Assembly (NCBI GenBank): GCA_049889175.1 | Contig: JBMHDW010000011.1 | Span: 124,001 to 188,000, forward strand | Origin: JBMHDW01 sp049889175 | GTDB lineage: Bacteria; Pseudomonadota; Gammaproteobacteria; Comchoanobacterales; Comchoanobacteraceae | Reading direction: 5' to 3' | Length of the DNA stretch: 64,000 nt | Shown here: in pieces, positions 27,372 to 35,648 of the stretch | Layout: every line of letters starts with the position of its first letter | Numbering within the stretch: the stretch's first letter is position 1 | Notes under the pieces: model-generated | The model's input: only the letters and a program-made list of their open reading frames with translations | What the model was told of the DNA's origin: nothing | Databases searched by the model: none | Translations under genes and position numbers: made by a program

Positions 27372-27399
27372 TTGATTTTTTTTAAAATAAATTTAGAAT
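27372..27399 (+). promoter_or_regulatory. Candidate promoter for the amber-interrupted ORF
   Basis: TTGATT at 27372-27377 and TAGAAT at 27394-27399 are spaced by 16 bp, about 19 bp before the ATG at 27418. The -10 matches five of six positions. The region is AT-rich, so a chance match is possible. Confidence 0.35.
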
Positions 27400-27417
27400 C
27401 AATTATTTAATAGTTTC

Positions 27418-28011
27418 ATGTCATTAATGAATGCTATAAAAATTTTGTTTGAGCAAAAATATTTTACAGTGGAAACTTTTGTGGAGTTAGTTGGCAAAGA
27501 TGGTCAGTCAGGATGTAAATCATATTGGATATCATTGTGCCAAGATGTGGTGATGGAGATAGTACAGCAAACAGATGGTTTTACAAAGGATTATCAATTA
27601 TTATGGTAGTCATTCTGTTTTTATAATCTAGTAGATGATCAAACTTTACATGGTAAAGAAAGGAGTCTTAAAATCATAGGGTGGTTCGAAAAGGAACTTA
27701 TTAAGCACGATGATAAAGTTATTTGGCCTCATAATACTATATGGCAAATGATACAGAGACTTGGTTTGGGGTTAGGTATTAACATTCAAGACAAAAACGA
27801 ACAGTGTATGGAAAAATTACGGCGTAAAAAAGACTCATTGCTGGGTAACAAAAATTTATTTGAAGAATTTCATTCAGTCAATGATAGTCAAGTGCTTATG
27901 TCATTAAGTGATAATGGTCTGTTTGGTGGTTTTCTGAAGGGGAATCGTAGAAGTATTTGTATTGCTGCAACTGTTGCCACAGTGATGGTGGCATTTTCTT
28001 CTAGATCTTAA
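27418..28011 (+). pseudogene. 198-codon ORF interrupted by a single in-frame TAG
   Basis: From the ATG at 27418 one reading frame stays open to TAA at 28009-28011 except for one TAG at 27607-27609 (codon 64). The codons between it and the next ATG at 27748 read through cleanly, with protein-like content such as SLKIIGWFEKELI, so the two short open frames belong to one gene. The C-terminus has a short hydrophobic stretch (SICIAATVATVMVAF). I do not recognise the family. There is no good ribosome binding site. A single C-to-T change (CAG to TAG) would explain the break. UAG is used as a normal stop elsewhere here (orn, trmB, folE, uvrC), so recoding is unlikely. It lies in the accessory strip after the ankyrin genes. 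Confidence 0.7.
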
Positions 28012-28139
28012 CACGATAGAGATCTATATAGTTGACCAGATAAGCTCGTATTTTAGAATCTATTCGATGTAGATTTTCCAAGTAGAAATAGAAGTCTGCA
28101 ATTACCTTGACGTTTGGATCAGATTTGGAGTCAAATGTA
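28012..28139. other. Intergenic strip containing a start-less open frame on the minus strand
   Basis: The 128 bp between the amber ORF and yggX contain no complete gene. On the minus strand, however, one frame is open from about 28168 to a TAG at 28001-28003, 55 sense codons, with a protein-like sequence ending NYIDLYRVKI but no ATG, GTG or TTG at its front. It may be a decayed gene end or chance. Confidence 0.3.
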
Positions 28140-28400
28140 TTATAGGTAGTCAGCAGGTAATTTATCCGCTAAGTTTAAAAACTCAATACACTTATCATCA
28201 AGAATTTTCGTCGATGCCTCATCAGTGACATCAAGTTTAAGTTCATTGATAAGTTTGATTTCCATTTCTTGCCAGGCATGCCATGCTTCGGCTGAAACAT
28301 GATTAAAGATGCATTGACCAAGACCTCCAGGGTACGGGGCAATAGTTAAACCATTGGCTTCTGTATTCAGTTTAGAACAATGTACTTTGCGTTGGGTCAT
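28140..28400 (-). CDS. yggX: YggX, probable Fe(2+)-trafficking protein
   Basis: A small 86-residue cytoplasmic protein linked in enterics to iron-sulfur cluster protection during oxidative stress. The N-terminal VHCSKL keeps the single conserved cysteine (FC in E. coli), then APYPGGLGQCIFN and the EAWHAWQEMEIKLINE helix match the family. It overlaps the end of mutY by 29 bp; mutY-yggX is a conserved pair, and MutY carries an iron-sulfur cluster. Confidence 0.9.
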   Translation of the reverse strand: MTQRKVHCSKLNTEANGLTIAPYPGGLGQCIFNHVSAEAWHAWQEMEIKLINELKLDVTDEASTKILDDKCIEFLNLADKLPADYL

Positions 28401-29415
28401 GAATCACCTTTTGTATGATATCGGTTACAGGTTTGGGTAAACCAAAACTTTGATCTTTGTACCATACACCGGGTAGGTGTGTCAAATCAGGAAGGAGGTC
28501 TCCATGACACAAATAGGTTTTTAAATGTAATAATCGATGAGTTAATCGATGTTTATACTGTTCACCTTTGACTGGAATAATCTGCACATTGAGTTGATTT
28601 AACCATGTGTTCATAGAGGCGGAATCTTTAAACATAGGAAAGGTGTAGAGATTAGCCCAAATACCATGTTCTGGACGCTTGGTAAGCCACACGGAATTTT
28701 CTTTAAAGATGACAAGAAAGTAATAGGATTCCTCTTTAACAGTAGATTTCGTTGATTTAGTTTGCTCTAAGTGTGTATATTGACAGCTTTCTTTCAAAGG
28801 GCAAAGATTGCATTTGGGCTCTTTCTTGATGCATATCATTGCACCTAAATCCATCTGAGCTTGTGTGTATATGTGGGCATTCATCTCAGGAACTAATTGA
28901 TTAACGATGGGCCATAATGTTTTATCATCGTCTTTGGTATCATGCGTTAAATTAAAGTATCTTTTGACTACACGTTTGACATTTCCATCTAAAATAGCTG
29001 TTGGTAATTTAAAAGCTAATGATCTAATAGCGCCAGCAGTAGAACGACCAATGCCTGGGAGTTTCATGAGTTCTTCAAGATCAGATGGAAAGTTTCCGTT
29101 ATATTGATCCACAACAACTTTAGCAGTGAGATGTAGATTTTTTGCTCGGCGGTAATAGCCCAGGCCACTCCATAAATGTAAAACTTGATCTTCAGAAGCT
29201 CTTGCTAGGTGTTGGATCGTTGGAAATTGATCAATAAAATTCTGATAATATTTGGTGACAGTATGAACTTGTGTTTGCTGTAACATAATTTCAGATACCC
29301 AAACGTGGTAAACATCATGTCTATTTTGCCATGGTAGATTATGACGACCATGTTTGAGTTGCCATACGATTAAGTTTTTGGCAAACTGTTCTTGAATTTT
29401 ATGGGTAATGATCAT
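28372..29415 (-). CDS. mutY: A/G-specific adenine DNA glycosylase MutY
   Basis: This 347-residue repair enzyme removes adenine mispaired with 8-oxoguanine. The catalytic region with SEIMLQQTQV, the helix-hairpin-helix LPGIGRSTAGAI and the catalytic aspartate in AILDGNVKRV are visible. The [4Fe-4S] ligands C-x6-C-x2-C-x5-C appear in CIKKEPKCNLCPLKESC. A C-terminal Nudix-like domain recognises 8-oxoG. I use the ATG at 29415; a TTG at 29427 is an alternative. Either start abuts or overlaps the divergent trmB start, so the two 5' ends share sequence. Confidence 0.93.
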   Translation of the reverse strand: MIITHKIQEQFAKNLIVWQLKHGRHNLPWQNRHDVYHVWVSEIMLQQTQVHTVTKYYQNFIDQFPTIQHLARASEDQVLHLWSGLGYYRRAKNLHLTAKVVVDQYNGNFPSDLEELMKLPGIGRSTAGAIRSLAFKLPTAILDGNVKRVVKRYFNLTHDTKDDDKTLWPIVNQLVPEMNAHIYTQAQMDLGAMICIKKEPKCNLCPLKESCQYTHLEQTKSTKSTVKEESYYFLVIFKENSVWLTKRPEHGIWANLYTFPMFKDSASMNTWLNQLNVQIIPVKGEQYKHRLTHRLLHLKTYLCHGDLLPDLTHLPGVWYKDQSFGLPKPVTDIIQKVIHDPTQSTLF

Positions 29416-30093
29416 ATGGTTAGTCAATCAAATACTAATGATGAATGCAAGATAAACCTACACTTTATCGCTAGAGAGGAGGGAATCAATCGATCTTATG
29501 CACGAATATTGGGTCGATTAAGCCCAGCAAAGCAGCGTTTGATGATTCAATTGCCGGAGTGGCTGATTTTGCCAGAGAACTGTGATCAAGAGGGGGAATA
29601 TCATTTGGATATTGGATTTGGCATGGGTGATTCATTGTTAAGTTATGCTCAAAATCACCATATACCTTGTATTGGTATAGATGTTTACTTGCCAGGTTTG
29701 TTATCAGTCATGCAGCAGGCTCAAAAATTAAATGTATCGAATATTAAAATGATACACGGCGATGTTTTAGCCATACTTCCACGAATGCCAAAAAGAAAAG
29801 CAAAAAGTATTTTTGTTTTGTTTGCTGATCCTTGGCCCAAAAAGAAGCAAAGAAAAAGGCGATTGATTCAAGCTTCATTTTTAAAGCAACTGGCTGCATT
29901 AATGAATCAAGATGGTAGCATTTGGATTGCAACAGATTGTGAACAATATGCGGATCATATCGAAAGCATTTTGGATTTAGATACTTTCAGTGTGAAGCGA
30001 AACGAAAGGTTACCCATTGGCGAAACGAAATATCAAAAACGAGCAAAGAAGTTAGGTCACCAGGTCTTTACTTGGCGACTTGGTGTAAGATAG
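29401..30093 (+). CDS. trmB: tRNA (guanine-N7-)-methyltransferase TrmB
   Basis: A 230-residue enzyme that methylates G46 of tRNA. The SAM loop is LDIGFGMGDSL, followed by IGIDVYLPG, and the family signature FADPWPKKKQRKRR is clear. The start is uncertain: ATG at 29401 or 29416, neither with a good ribosome binding site. mutY lies divergently and trmB/mutY is a conserved pairing. The last 42 bp overlap the convergent regulator gene. Confidence 0.92.
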   Translation: MGNDHMVSQSNTNDECKINLHFIAREEGINRSYARILGRLSPAKQRLMIQLPEWLILPENCDQEGEYHLDIGFGMGDSLLSYAQNHHIPCIGIDVYLPGLLSVMQQAQKLNVSNIKMIHGDVLAILPRMPKRKAKSIFVLFADPWPKKKQRKRRLIQASFLKQLAALMNQDGSIWIATDCEQYADHIESILDLDTFSVKRNERLPIGETKYQKRAKKLGHQVFTWRLGVR

Positions 30094-30747
30094 TGGTGAG
30101 TTAAAGTCAGGGTGTCGCAACCAGCAAATGGGTGCAGCTGATAGGATTTCAACATTATGAAGCATTAACTTAGGAGCATGTGAATGAATATTTCTTGCAT
30201 ATAAGTTATAAACACCTATTTGATTGCCGGGGCGTAATAAGCGAAATAATATGCCATGCTCTATGGTGTTGATGATGCAATCTTGCCATAAGGCTTTCTC
30301 AATATTTTCCTGATAAAGCTGACGGCCAATAATGACAGTGCCACGAGTGTAAGGTAGCATACTATCATCTGAAATAGTAAAGTCTATCGTATCAGAGTTT
30401 TGATGCCTAAAATACAAAAGCTCATGTGTTAATGTTTTGATATTATTTGGGATACTTTTGACGGGCGCTTTCTGGTTAAATGATGGTGCTGTTCCAATAC
30501 CATGTAATAACCACTCTGGTGAACATTGAATATTCTCTGCTTTAAATGCTTTAACAACTAAGTGTGCTCCTTTAACAGTCAGTCCGCCAAATCGAGCTGT
30601 TTCCCAGTTTTGTAGTGTGCCACGAGCAATACCATATTTTTTCTTAACAGCTTCACGTGACAATCCGGTCATTTCTCGAAGTGTTTTTAGTCGACTCGCT
30701 CTGTGTTCTGCTGAGGAGAGATTTTCGCATTGTCCTTGTTTGGGCAT
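30052..30747 (-). CDS. HTH regulator with LexA/cI-like C-terminal domain
   Basis: This 231-residue protein has an XRE-type helix-turn-helix at about 20-75 (TGLSREAVKKKYGIARGTLQ) and a C-terminal domain resembling the S24/LexA fold (about 125-210). DDSMLPYTRGTVIIG corresponds to the GDSM nucleophile-serine segment. The position of the catalytic lysine, in the strand preceding RPGNQIG, appears to be Phe (ILFRLLRPGN). It may therefore be unable to cleave itself and act as a plain repressor or sensor. It could be a domesticated phage-type regulator; no phage genes are nearby. Its targets are unknown. Confidence 0.75.
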   Translation of the reverse strand: MPKQGQCENLSSAEHRASRLKTLREMTGLSREAVKKKYGIARGTLQNWETARFGGLTVKGAHLVVKAFKAENIQCSPEWLLHGIGTAPSFNQKAPVKSIPNNIKTLTHELLYFRHQNSDTIDFTISDDSMLPYTRGTVIIGRQLYQENIEKALWQDCIINTIEHGILFRLLRPGNQIGVYNLYARNIHSHAPKLMLHNVEILSAAPICWLRHPDFNSPLSYTKSPSKDLVT

Positions 30748-30802
30748 ATCATCCTACGGTTTCAATCATAATGTACCTTAAAAATAATTTTCAATAAAGA
30801 AG

Positions 30803-31966
30803 TTATTCAGGTAAAAAGACCTCAGTACAATGATCAAGTAATCGCCAACCTTGTTGAGTTAGCTCAAATCCGTGAGGCAATTGCTGAGCTAAATTCATTG
30901 TGACTAGCTTTTGTACATGATTGGTTAATACTTGATAAGGTAATGAGGTTTGCTGTTCAAAATGCTCATATAAAATAGCTTTTGGTAGTCTTAAGTTATT
31001 AAGCATAAATTCAAAAATAATATCACTTTGATTTAATTCGTATTGTTTTGCAACAGTGCTGCCTACATCATTGAGATAGGCTTTCGGCGATCGTTTTCTT
31101 TGATTTCTTAATATCGTACCATCTTGGGTTCTCCATTTGGCATGTCCGCCAGCGCCAAGGCTTAAAAAGTCACCATAATTCCAGTAATTTAAGTTGTGAA
31201 GGCATTGATGTTGTGGTGTTTTACAATATGCAGAAATTTCATATCGATTCCATTGTTGCTCAGTTAGCATAGCTAAGCCTAAATCTTCCATTTCAATTCG
31301 ATCATCTTCATGGGCTCTTTTGGGCGGGTGTTTGGCAAAATAGGTATTGGGTTCAATGGTAAGGTGATACCATGATAGATGATCAATAGGAAGTGATAAT
31401 GCAAGTTTCAAATCATCCATGGCCTCTTGTATACTTTGTTCAGGTAAGCCATACATAATATCAATATTAACACTGTTAAAATTAAGTTGTTGTGAGTGTT
31501 CAATCATTGCAATGGCATCGTTTGCTTGGTGAATGCGCCCTAAAAGTTTTAATCGATGGTTGTTAAATGATTGTGTGCCGATAGACAAGCGATTAATACC
31601 AGCTGTTCGGTAGTCTTTTAATGTTAGTAAGTGTGATGCACCAGGGTTAGCTTCCATAGTAATCTCAATGTTACCATCAATATTGAATAACTTGCTTAGC
31701 TGATCTAGGATGTTAGAAAACAAAGATGCGGGGCATAAGTTTGGTGTGCCTCCACCAAAAAATATGGTGTTAATGGGGCGATTGCCGATAATTGGGGCGA
31801 TCTCAAGAGCATCATCCATCAATCGCTTTTGATAAGCATCAATGGGTAAGTTTTGTGGTTGTTGGTGTGCATTAAAGTCGCAATAAAAACAGCGTTTAAT
31901 ACACCATGGTAAATGGATGTATAAACTAATTGGCTTGAGTGTGTGCATAGATGATAATGTCAACAT
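30803..31966 (-). CDS. hemW: HemW, radical-SAM heme chaperone
   Basis: A 387-residue radical SAM protein once annotated as coproporphyrinogen oxidase-like. The iron-sulfur motif is CIKRCFYC (CxxxCxxC), followed by FFGGGTPN. The CDFNAH ending of the motif is typical of HemW rather than HemN, and HemW lacks HemN's fourth N-terminal cysteine. HemW binds heme and transfers it to respiratory enzymes. I kept the ATG at 31966, which has CGGA upstream; the ATG at 31948 gives an N-terminus closer to that of E. coli. It overlaps the acetyltransferase gene. Confidence 0.88.
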   Translation of the reverse strand: MLTLSSMHTLKPISLYIHLPWCIKRCFYCDFNAHQQPQNLPIDAYQKRLMDDALEIAPIIGNRPINTIFFGGGTPNLCPASLFSNILDQLSKLFNIDGNIEITMEANPGASHLLTLKDYRTAGINRLSIGTQSFNNHRLKLLGRIHQANDAIAMIEHSQQLNFNSVNIDIMYGLPEQSIQEAMDDLKLALSLPIDHLSWYHLTIEPNTYFAKHPPKRAHEDDRIEMEDLGLAMLTEQQWNRYEISAYCKTPQHQCLHNLNYWNYGDFLSLGAGGHAKWRTQDGTILRNQRKRSPKAYLNDVGSTVAKQYELNQSDIIFEFMLNNLRLPKAILYEHFEQQTSLPYQVLTNHVQKLVTMNLAQQLPHGFELTQQGWRLLDHCTEVFLPE

Positions 31967-32468
31967 GCTGTCCGTTAAAAAATCTGTATTTTGAGAGTAC
32001 GGCTTCTTGCGTAAAATGCAAGCGCTGTAAGAGTGCTGTTGATGCGGGGTTGTTAACTAATGTAAAGGCCTCAATTCTAACAGCTTTAAGCGTGAAATAA
32101 GCATATTCCATAACCCGTTTAATGGCTTCAGTCATCAGGCCTTGCCCCCAGTAATCTGGGTGAAGCTCATAAACTATTTCGGCGCGCTTATGCCATTCGT
32201 TCCAAGTTTCAATGCCTGCGCTACCAATTAATTGGCCATTTTGATTTTCTAAGGCCCACAAAAACTTGCGACGTACTTTCATTTCAGATTGTATGAAAAA
32301 GATTTCTCTAATGGCATCGGAAGTTGATGAGGGTATGCATGATGATGGAATAAATGGAGCAACACTTGGGTGTTTTAATATGCTTTGGTAATCTTCGGCA
32401 TCACTATGTTTAAACGGACGAAGATTGAATCCATTCCTCACTTCTATTATCGGTAAATTATTTTGCAT
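31926..32468 (-). CDS. GNAT-family N-acetyltransferase, RimJ/RimL-like
   Basis: A 180-residue GNAT protein. The acetyl-CoA binding segment is visible as ELHPDYWGQGLMTEAI (Q/RxxGxG/A type) with preceding strand AEIVYEL, then AFTLVNNPASTALLQRLHF and a final YRFFNGQHVDIIIY, the layout of the RimJ/RimL branch that acetylates protein or aminoglycoside-like amines. The substrate cannot be told. It overlaps hemW by 41 bp and is divergent from tsaD across 57 bp. Confidence 0.85.
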   Translation of the reverse strand: MQNNLPIIEVRNGFNLRPFKHSDAEDYQSILKHPSVAPFIPSSCIPSSTSDAIREIFFIQSEMKVRRKFLWALENQNGQLIGSAGIETWNEWHKRAEIVYELHPDYWGQGLMTEAIKRVMEYAYFTLKAVRIEAFTLVNNPASTALLQRLHFTQEAVLSKYRFFNGQHVDIIIYAHTQAN

Positions 32469-32525
32469 TTCTAAAAATTTAAAGCCATAATGCGTTAAAT
32501 TAACCTATTTTTTATTGGGTATCAA

Positions 32526-33521
32526 ATGTTAATTTTGGCAATTGAAACATCATGTGATGAAACCAGTGTTGCGCTTTATGGGGATGATCTCATTGGGCAG
32601 ATTATCCGTAGTCAGATTAAGTTACATCAGCCTTATGGTGGTGTTGTTCCAGAAATTGCTAGTCGGGATCATATTCATCAGCTACTGCCTTTAATTGATC
32701 AACTCTTGCTACAAAACGACCGATCATTGAGTGATATAACACATATTGCTTACACCTCAGGTCCTGGCTTAGCTGGCGCTTTGCTTGCAGGCGCATCTGT
32801 AGCACAAGGTCTTTCAAAGGCCATTAAATGTCCATTAATACCAGTGCATCATATAGAAGGCCATGTTCTTTCACCATTGGTTGGTAACACTAATGTTACC
32901 TATCCCTATTTAGCAGTCTTATTTTCTGGTGGGCATAGTTTGCTTGTTTGGGTGGCATCTTTTCGTGAGTATCATGTTTTAGGTCAATCTATTGATGATG
33001 CAATGGGTGAGTGTTTGGATAAAATGGCTATTATGATGGGGCTTCCTTATCCTGGAGGGCCTGAGATAGAAAAGGCGGCTAAGTTAGGTGATAAATATCG
33101 TTTTCATTTGCCCCAACCAATGAAGGCAAATGATCACTGTCAAATGAGTTTTAGTGGTTTAAAAACCGCGGTAAAAAATATATGGATGACATTACCTCAG
33201 ACTGAGCAGGACCGTAATGACCTCGCAGCATCACTACAACATGTTTGCAGTGCAGTTATGTTAAACAAGGTTGAGGTAGCTTGTGCTCAGTTTCCCGTTC
33301 AACAAGTTGTTTTGGTGGGGGGAGTCAGTGCAAACCAGTATCTTAGACAGTCATTAGAAAGTTTTTGCGCTAAAAATCATATTTCTGTAGGGTATCCAGA
33401 GCGATCAATGTGTACTGATAATGCGGCAATGATTGCTTACACTGCTTACTTAATGGTTCAGCACAATATTCCTGTATTAACACAGAAGGTCAGGCCTAGA
33501 TGGTCCCTGAGTGATCTTTAG
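32526..33521 (+). CDS. tsaD: tRNA t6A threonylcarbamoyltransferase TsaD
   Basis: A 331-residue ASKHA-fold protein that transfers the threonylcarbamoyl group to tRNA A37 with TsaB and TsaE. The N-terminal AIETSCDETS and the metal-binding H109 and H113 in HHIEGHVLSP are diagnostic, and VLVGGVSAN is the second nucleotide loop. tsaE lies at 10.4 kb. The gene overlaps the convergent plsY by 26 bp. Confidence 0.96.
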   Translation: MLILAIETSCDETSVALYGDDLIGQIIRSQIKLHQPYGGVVPEIASRDHIHQLLPLIDQLLLQNDRSLSDITHIAYTSGPGLAGALLAGASVAQGLSKAIKCPLIPVHHIEGHVLSPLVGNTNVTYPYLAVLFSGGHSLLVWVASFREYHVLGQSIDDAMGECLDKMAIMMGLPYPGGPEIEKAAKLGDKYRFHLPQPMKANDHCQMSFSGLKTAVKNIWMTLPQTEQDRNDLAASLQHVCSAVMLNKVEVACAQFPVQQVVLVGGVSANQYLRQSLESFCAKNHISVGYPERSMCTDNAAMIAYTAYLMVQHNIPVLTQKVRPRWSLSDL

Positions 33522-34077
33522 ATGTTGTTGGGTAAAGCCATTGATTGATATTGTTTTTATGTCTGGCAACGATAATGGTGCTATTGAAGAACATCGCAAG
33601 CCACAGATGATGACCGCTAATCGCTAGTATCAAGGTGCTGATACCTGTTGTAATGGTTGAGGCGATACCAACATTACGTAGTGATTTGCATAATAGCGCC
33701 CATTGTGTGACTGCAAATAAGCCTATTGCAGGGTTTAGGGTGATCAAGAATCCAAGTGCAGTAGCGACACCTTTTCCTCCAAGACCAAAAAAAATGGAAA
33801 ACATATGCCCAAGGAGACCGCAAACGAGTGTTAAGGAAGCCGTTGTGGAATACCCTTGGTTCATTGCTTTCAATGCAAGCCAAGCGATGATTAGACCCTT
33901 TGTGAAGTCCAGGGCAAAAACCAATAATCCAGTCGATTTTGACTGTCGAAATGTATTGGTAGCACCAGGGTTTTTCGAGCCATAAGTTCTGGGGTCTTCC
34001 AGGTGGGTTAAGCGGCAAATAATAACTGAAAATAATAGGCTTCCTATAAGATAGGCAAGAATGGGGTAAAAAATCAT
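33496..34077 (-). CDS. plsY: Glycerol-3-phosphate acyltransferase PlsY
   Basis: A 193-residue polytopic inner-membrane enzyme that transfers acyl from acyl-phosphate (made by PlsX) to glycerol-3-phosphate. The signature loops GSKNPGATNTFR and GLGGKGVATALG are clear, and five or so hydrophobic helices are visible. It overlaps bioY by ATGA, so the two are co-expressed. In many gammaproteobacteria plsY is divergent from tsaD; here the two converge. Confidence 0.93.
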   Translation of the reverse strand: MIFYPILAYLIGSLLFSVIICRLTHLEDPRTYGSKNPGATNTFRQSKSTGLLVFALDFTKGLIIAWLALKAMNQGYSTTASLTLVCGLLGHMFSIFFGLGGKGVATALGFLITLNPAIGLFAVTQWALLCKSLRNVGIASTITTGISTLILAISGHHLWLAMFFNSTIIVARHKNNINQWLYPTTSKDHSGTI

Positions 34078-34532
34078 TTTAAAGAATCCCTAGATGACTC
34101 GCTTACTGCTAAGAAAAACATTTTAAGTAGATCAAAGCAGATTAAAGTGAATAAAACCATATTAAAACCAATCAGATATGTTACTACAGAGAAAACAGGG
34201 ATCAAGCCCAGCGATAGCCAGAAAAATGACAGATGCAGGGGTTTTCCTTGGGCTTTTGACCAGATTGGAATGGCAGCAAGCATGCCTAGATATACTGGTA
34301 AAGATGGGCGAAAAAATGGAAATGCAAGAAGACTTGAAACGGTGGCTATCAATGCGACTTTGGGACCATGTTTCATGCTAATCCAGGCCAATGCAAGCGT
34401 TTGCAATGTCATTGGAATAGGGTCTCCAACTCGAATACATGTTGCTGCAATCATTAAGATTGAGCAAATCACTATTTGATGAGTTAATGATGTTGTGGAG
34501 AAAGAAGGTTGTATCGATGTATTATGACGCAT
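34074..34532 (-). CDS. bioY: BioY-like biotin transporter S component
   Basis: A 152-residue membrane protein with about five hydrophobic segments. The motif DPIPMTLQTLALAW matches the BioY hallmark (PVPITLQTL), followed by GPKVALIA. BioY captures biotin, alone or with an ECF energising module; no such module is in the window. I use the ATG at 34532 because AAAGGA lies seven bases upstream, giving a protein slightly shorter than the usual 180-190. It implies import of biotin, fitting a host-dependent organism, and the acetyl-CoA carboxylase step of fatty-acid synthesis needs biotin. Confidence 0.78.
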   Translation of the reverse strand: MRHNTSIQPSFSTTSLTHQIVICSILMIAATCIRVGDPIPMTLQTLALAWISMKHGPKVALIATVSSLLAFPFFRPSLPVYLGMLAAIPIWSKAQGKPLHLSFFWLSLGLIPVFSVVTYLIGFNMVLFTLICFDLLKMFFLAVSESSRDSLK

Positions 34533-34622
34533 AAAAAATCCTTTAAATTTTAAATAGCATAACAGAAAAATGGTCAAATGAGAACAGAGATTTTACTAAA
34601 TATTATTTTTTAAAATCAATAA

Positions 34623-35648
34623 TTAAGATCGGATTAGCCCGTTAGGTGATATGGGTTTATTGTTTTTACGAATAGCAAAATAAGCATGATCAGAACTTTC
34701 TGCAATAATTTGACCAGCAGTCACTATATCACCTTTTACAACATCTAGTTTCTTGTTTTCGCCATAAAGTGTTAAGTCGCCTTTGCCATGATCTATGATG
34801 ATAAGGTGGCCATATCCATCAAGATAGTGTGCATAGACAACTGAGCCATTTGCAATAGCATGAACGGGTTGTGGTTTGAGTGCATATGTGATGCCTTCAT
34901 GCTTTTGATCACTGAATAATATTGTTTCTCCATAGTTGTGTTCTATGGATCCTTTTACTGGTGCTTGGTATTTTCTTTGAGTAAGGCCTTGAAGCTTTGT
35001 TGATTTGGGTTTTTCTGATTTGATGACAGACTCGAGTTTCTTCTTGTTTTCAATCATCATTAAAAGTGCATCATTTTTGAGTTTAAGATGTTTATCGAGA
35101 TTGTTTTGCAAACTGATTTTTTTTTGTTTGAGTTTATCTAAGGATTCCTGTGTTTGTTGTAAAGTAAAGTAATCATCCATGCTTTTTTGTCTTTTTGCCA
35201 AAGTTGTTGCCTTTTCTTGGTGGCTTTTTTTCGCATTGCTTTGATGGATTTTGAGTTCATTATGAATTTGGTTGGCAATATTGGATATTACTAAATGATG
35301 ACTATGTTGAGGTTCATTGTAGTCAATATTTAATAGTGAGCTAAGCAGGGCCAGTTGATTATTTGAGTGATTTCTTTCTGTTAACTCATTTTGATTTAAT
35401 GCAGCAATGATTTCATTTGATTTTTTTTGTGTATCTATATTCTTTGATAACTGTTGTTGATTTTGGTTGAGTTGTTCTTGAATTTTTTTTAGGGCCTGTT
35501 CAGTATGTTCCTTTTGATTCGATATTTGATTCAGTTCCTGTTGTGCATGAGCGATGTTTTGAGTTAATTGGGATAGGTTATCTTGTTGGCTTAATGCTAT
35601 TACCGGCACCATGAGTAGAAATAGGTAGTGATGTTGCAGTCTAATCAT
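34623..35648 (-). CDS. envC: Murein hydrolase activator EnvC
   Basis: A 341-residue periplasmic protein with a signal peptide (1-20), a long coiled coil rich in Gln, Lys and Leu (about 25-215) and a C-terminal LytM/M23 domain (about 225-341). The domain has DHGKGDLTLYGEN, as in E. coli EnvC (EHGKGDMSLYGYN), and lacks the full set of zinc ligands, so it should activate amidases rather than cut peptidoglycan. The start ATGATTAG overlaps the gpmI stop; gpmI-envC is the E. coli order. Confidence 0.92.
   Translation of the reverse strand: MIRLQHHYLFLLMVPVIALSQQDNLSQLTQNIAHAQQELNQISNQKEHTEQALKKIQEQLNQNQQQLSKNIDTQKKSNEIIAALNQNELTERNHSNNQLALLSSLLNIDYNEPQHSHHLVISNIANQIHNELKIHQSNAKKSHQEKATTLAKRQKSMDDYFTLQQTQESLDKLKQKKISLQNNLDKHLKLKNDALLMMIENKKKLESVIKSEKPKSTKLQGLTQRKYQAPVKGSIEHNYGETILFSDQKHEGITYALKPQPVHAIANGSVVYAHYLDGYGHLIIIDHGKGDLTLYGENKKLDVVKGDIVTAGQIIAESSDHAYFAIRKNNKPISPNGLIRS

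Noticed and set aside
27607..27609. UAG recoding (pyrrolysine or suppression) in the interrupted ORF
   Set aside because: UAG ends several intact genes here (orn, folE, trmB, uvrC), and no pyrrolysine genes or suppressor tRNA are in the window. A nonsense mutation is simpler.
30052..30747. Prophage remnant around the cI-like regulator
   Set aside because: Flanking genes are trmB and hemW; no integrase, attachment site or structural phage genes are present.
33635..34018. Two further open frames of about 115 codons across plsY
   Set aside because: plsY has clear family loops in its own frame; these are by-products of its Gly- and Pro-rich sequence.
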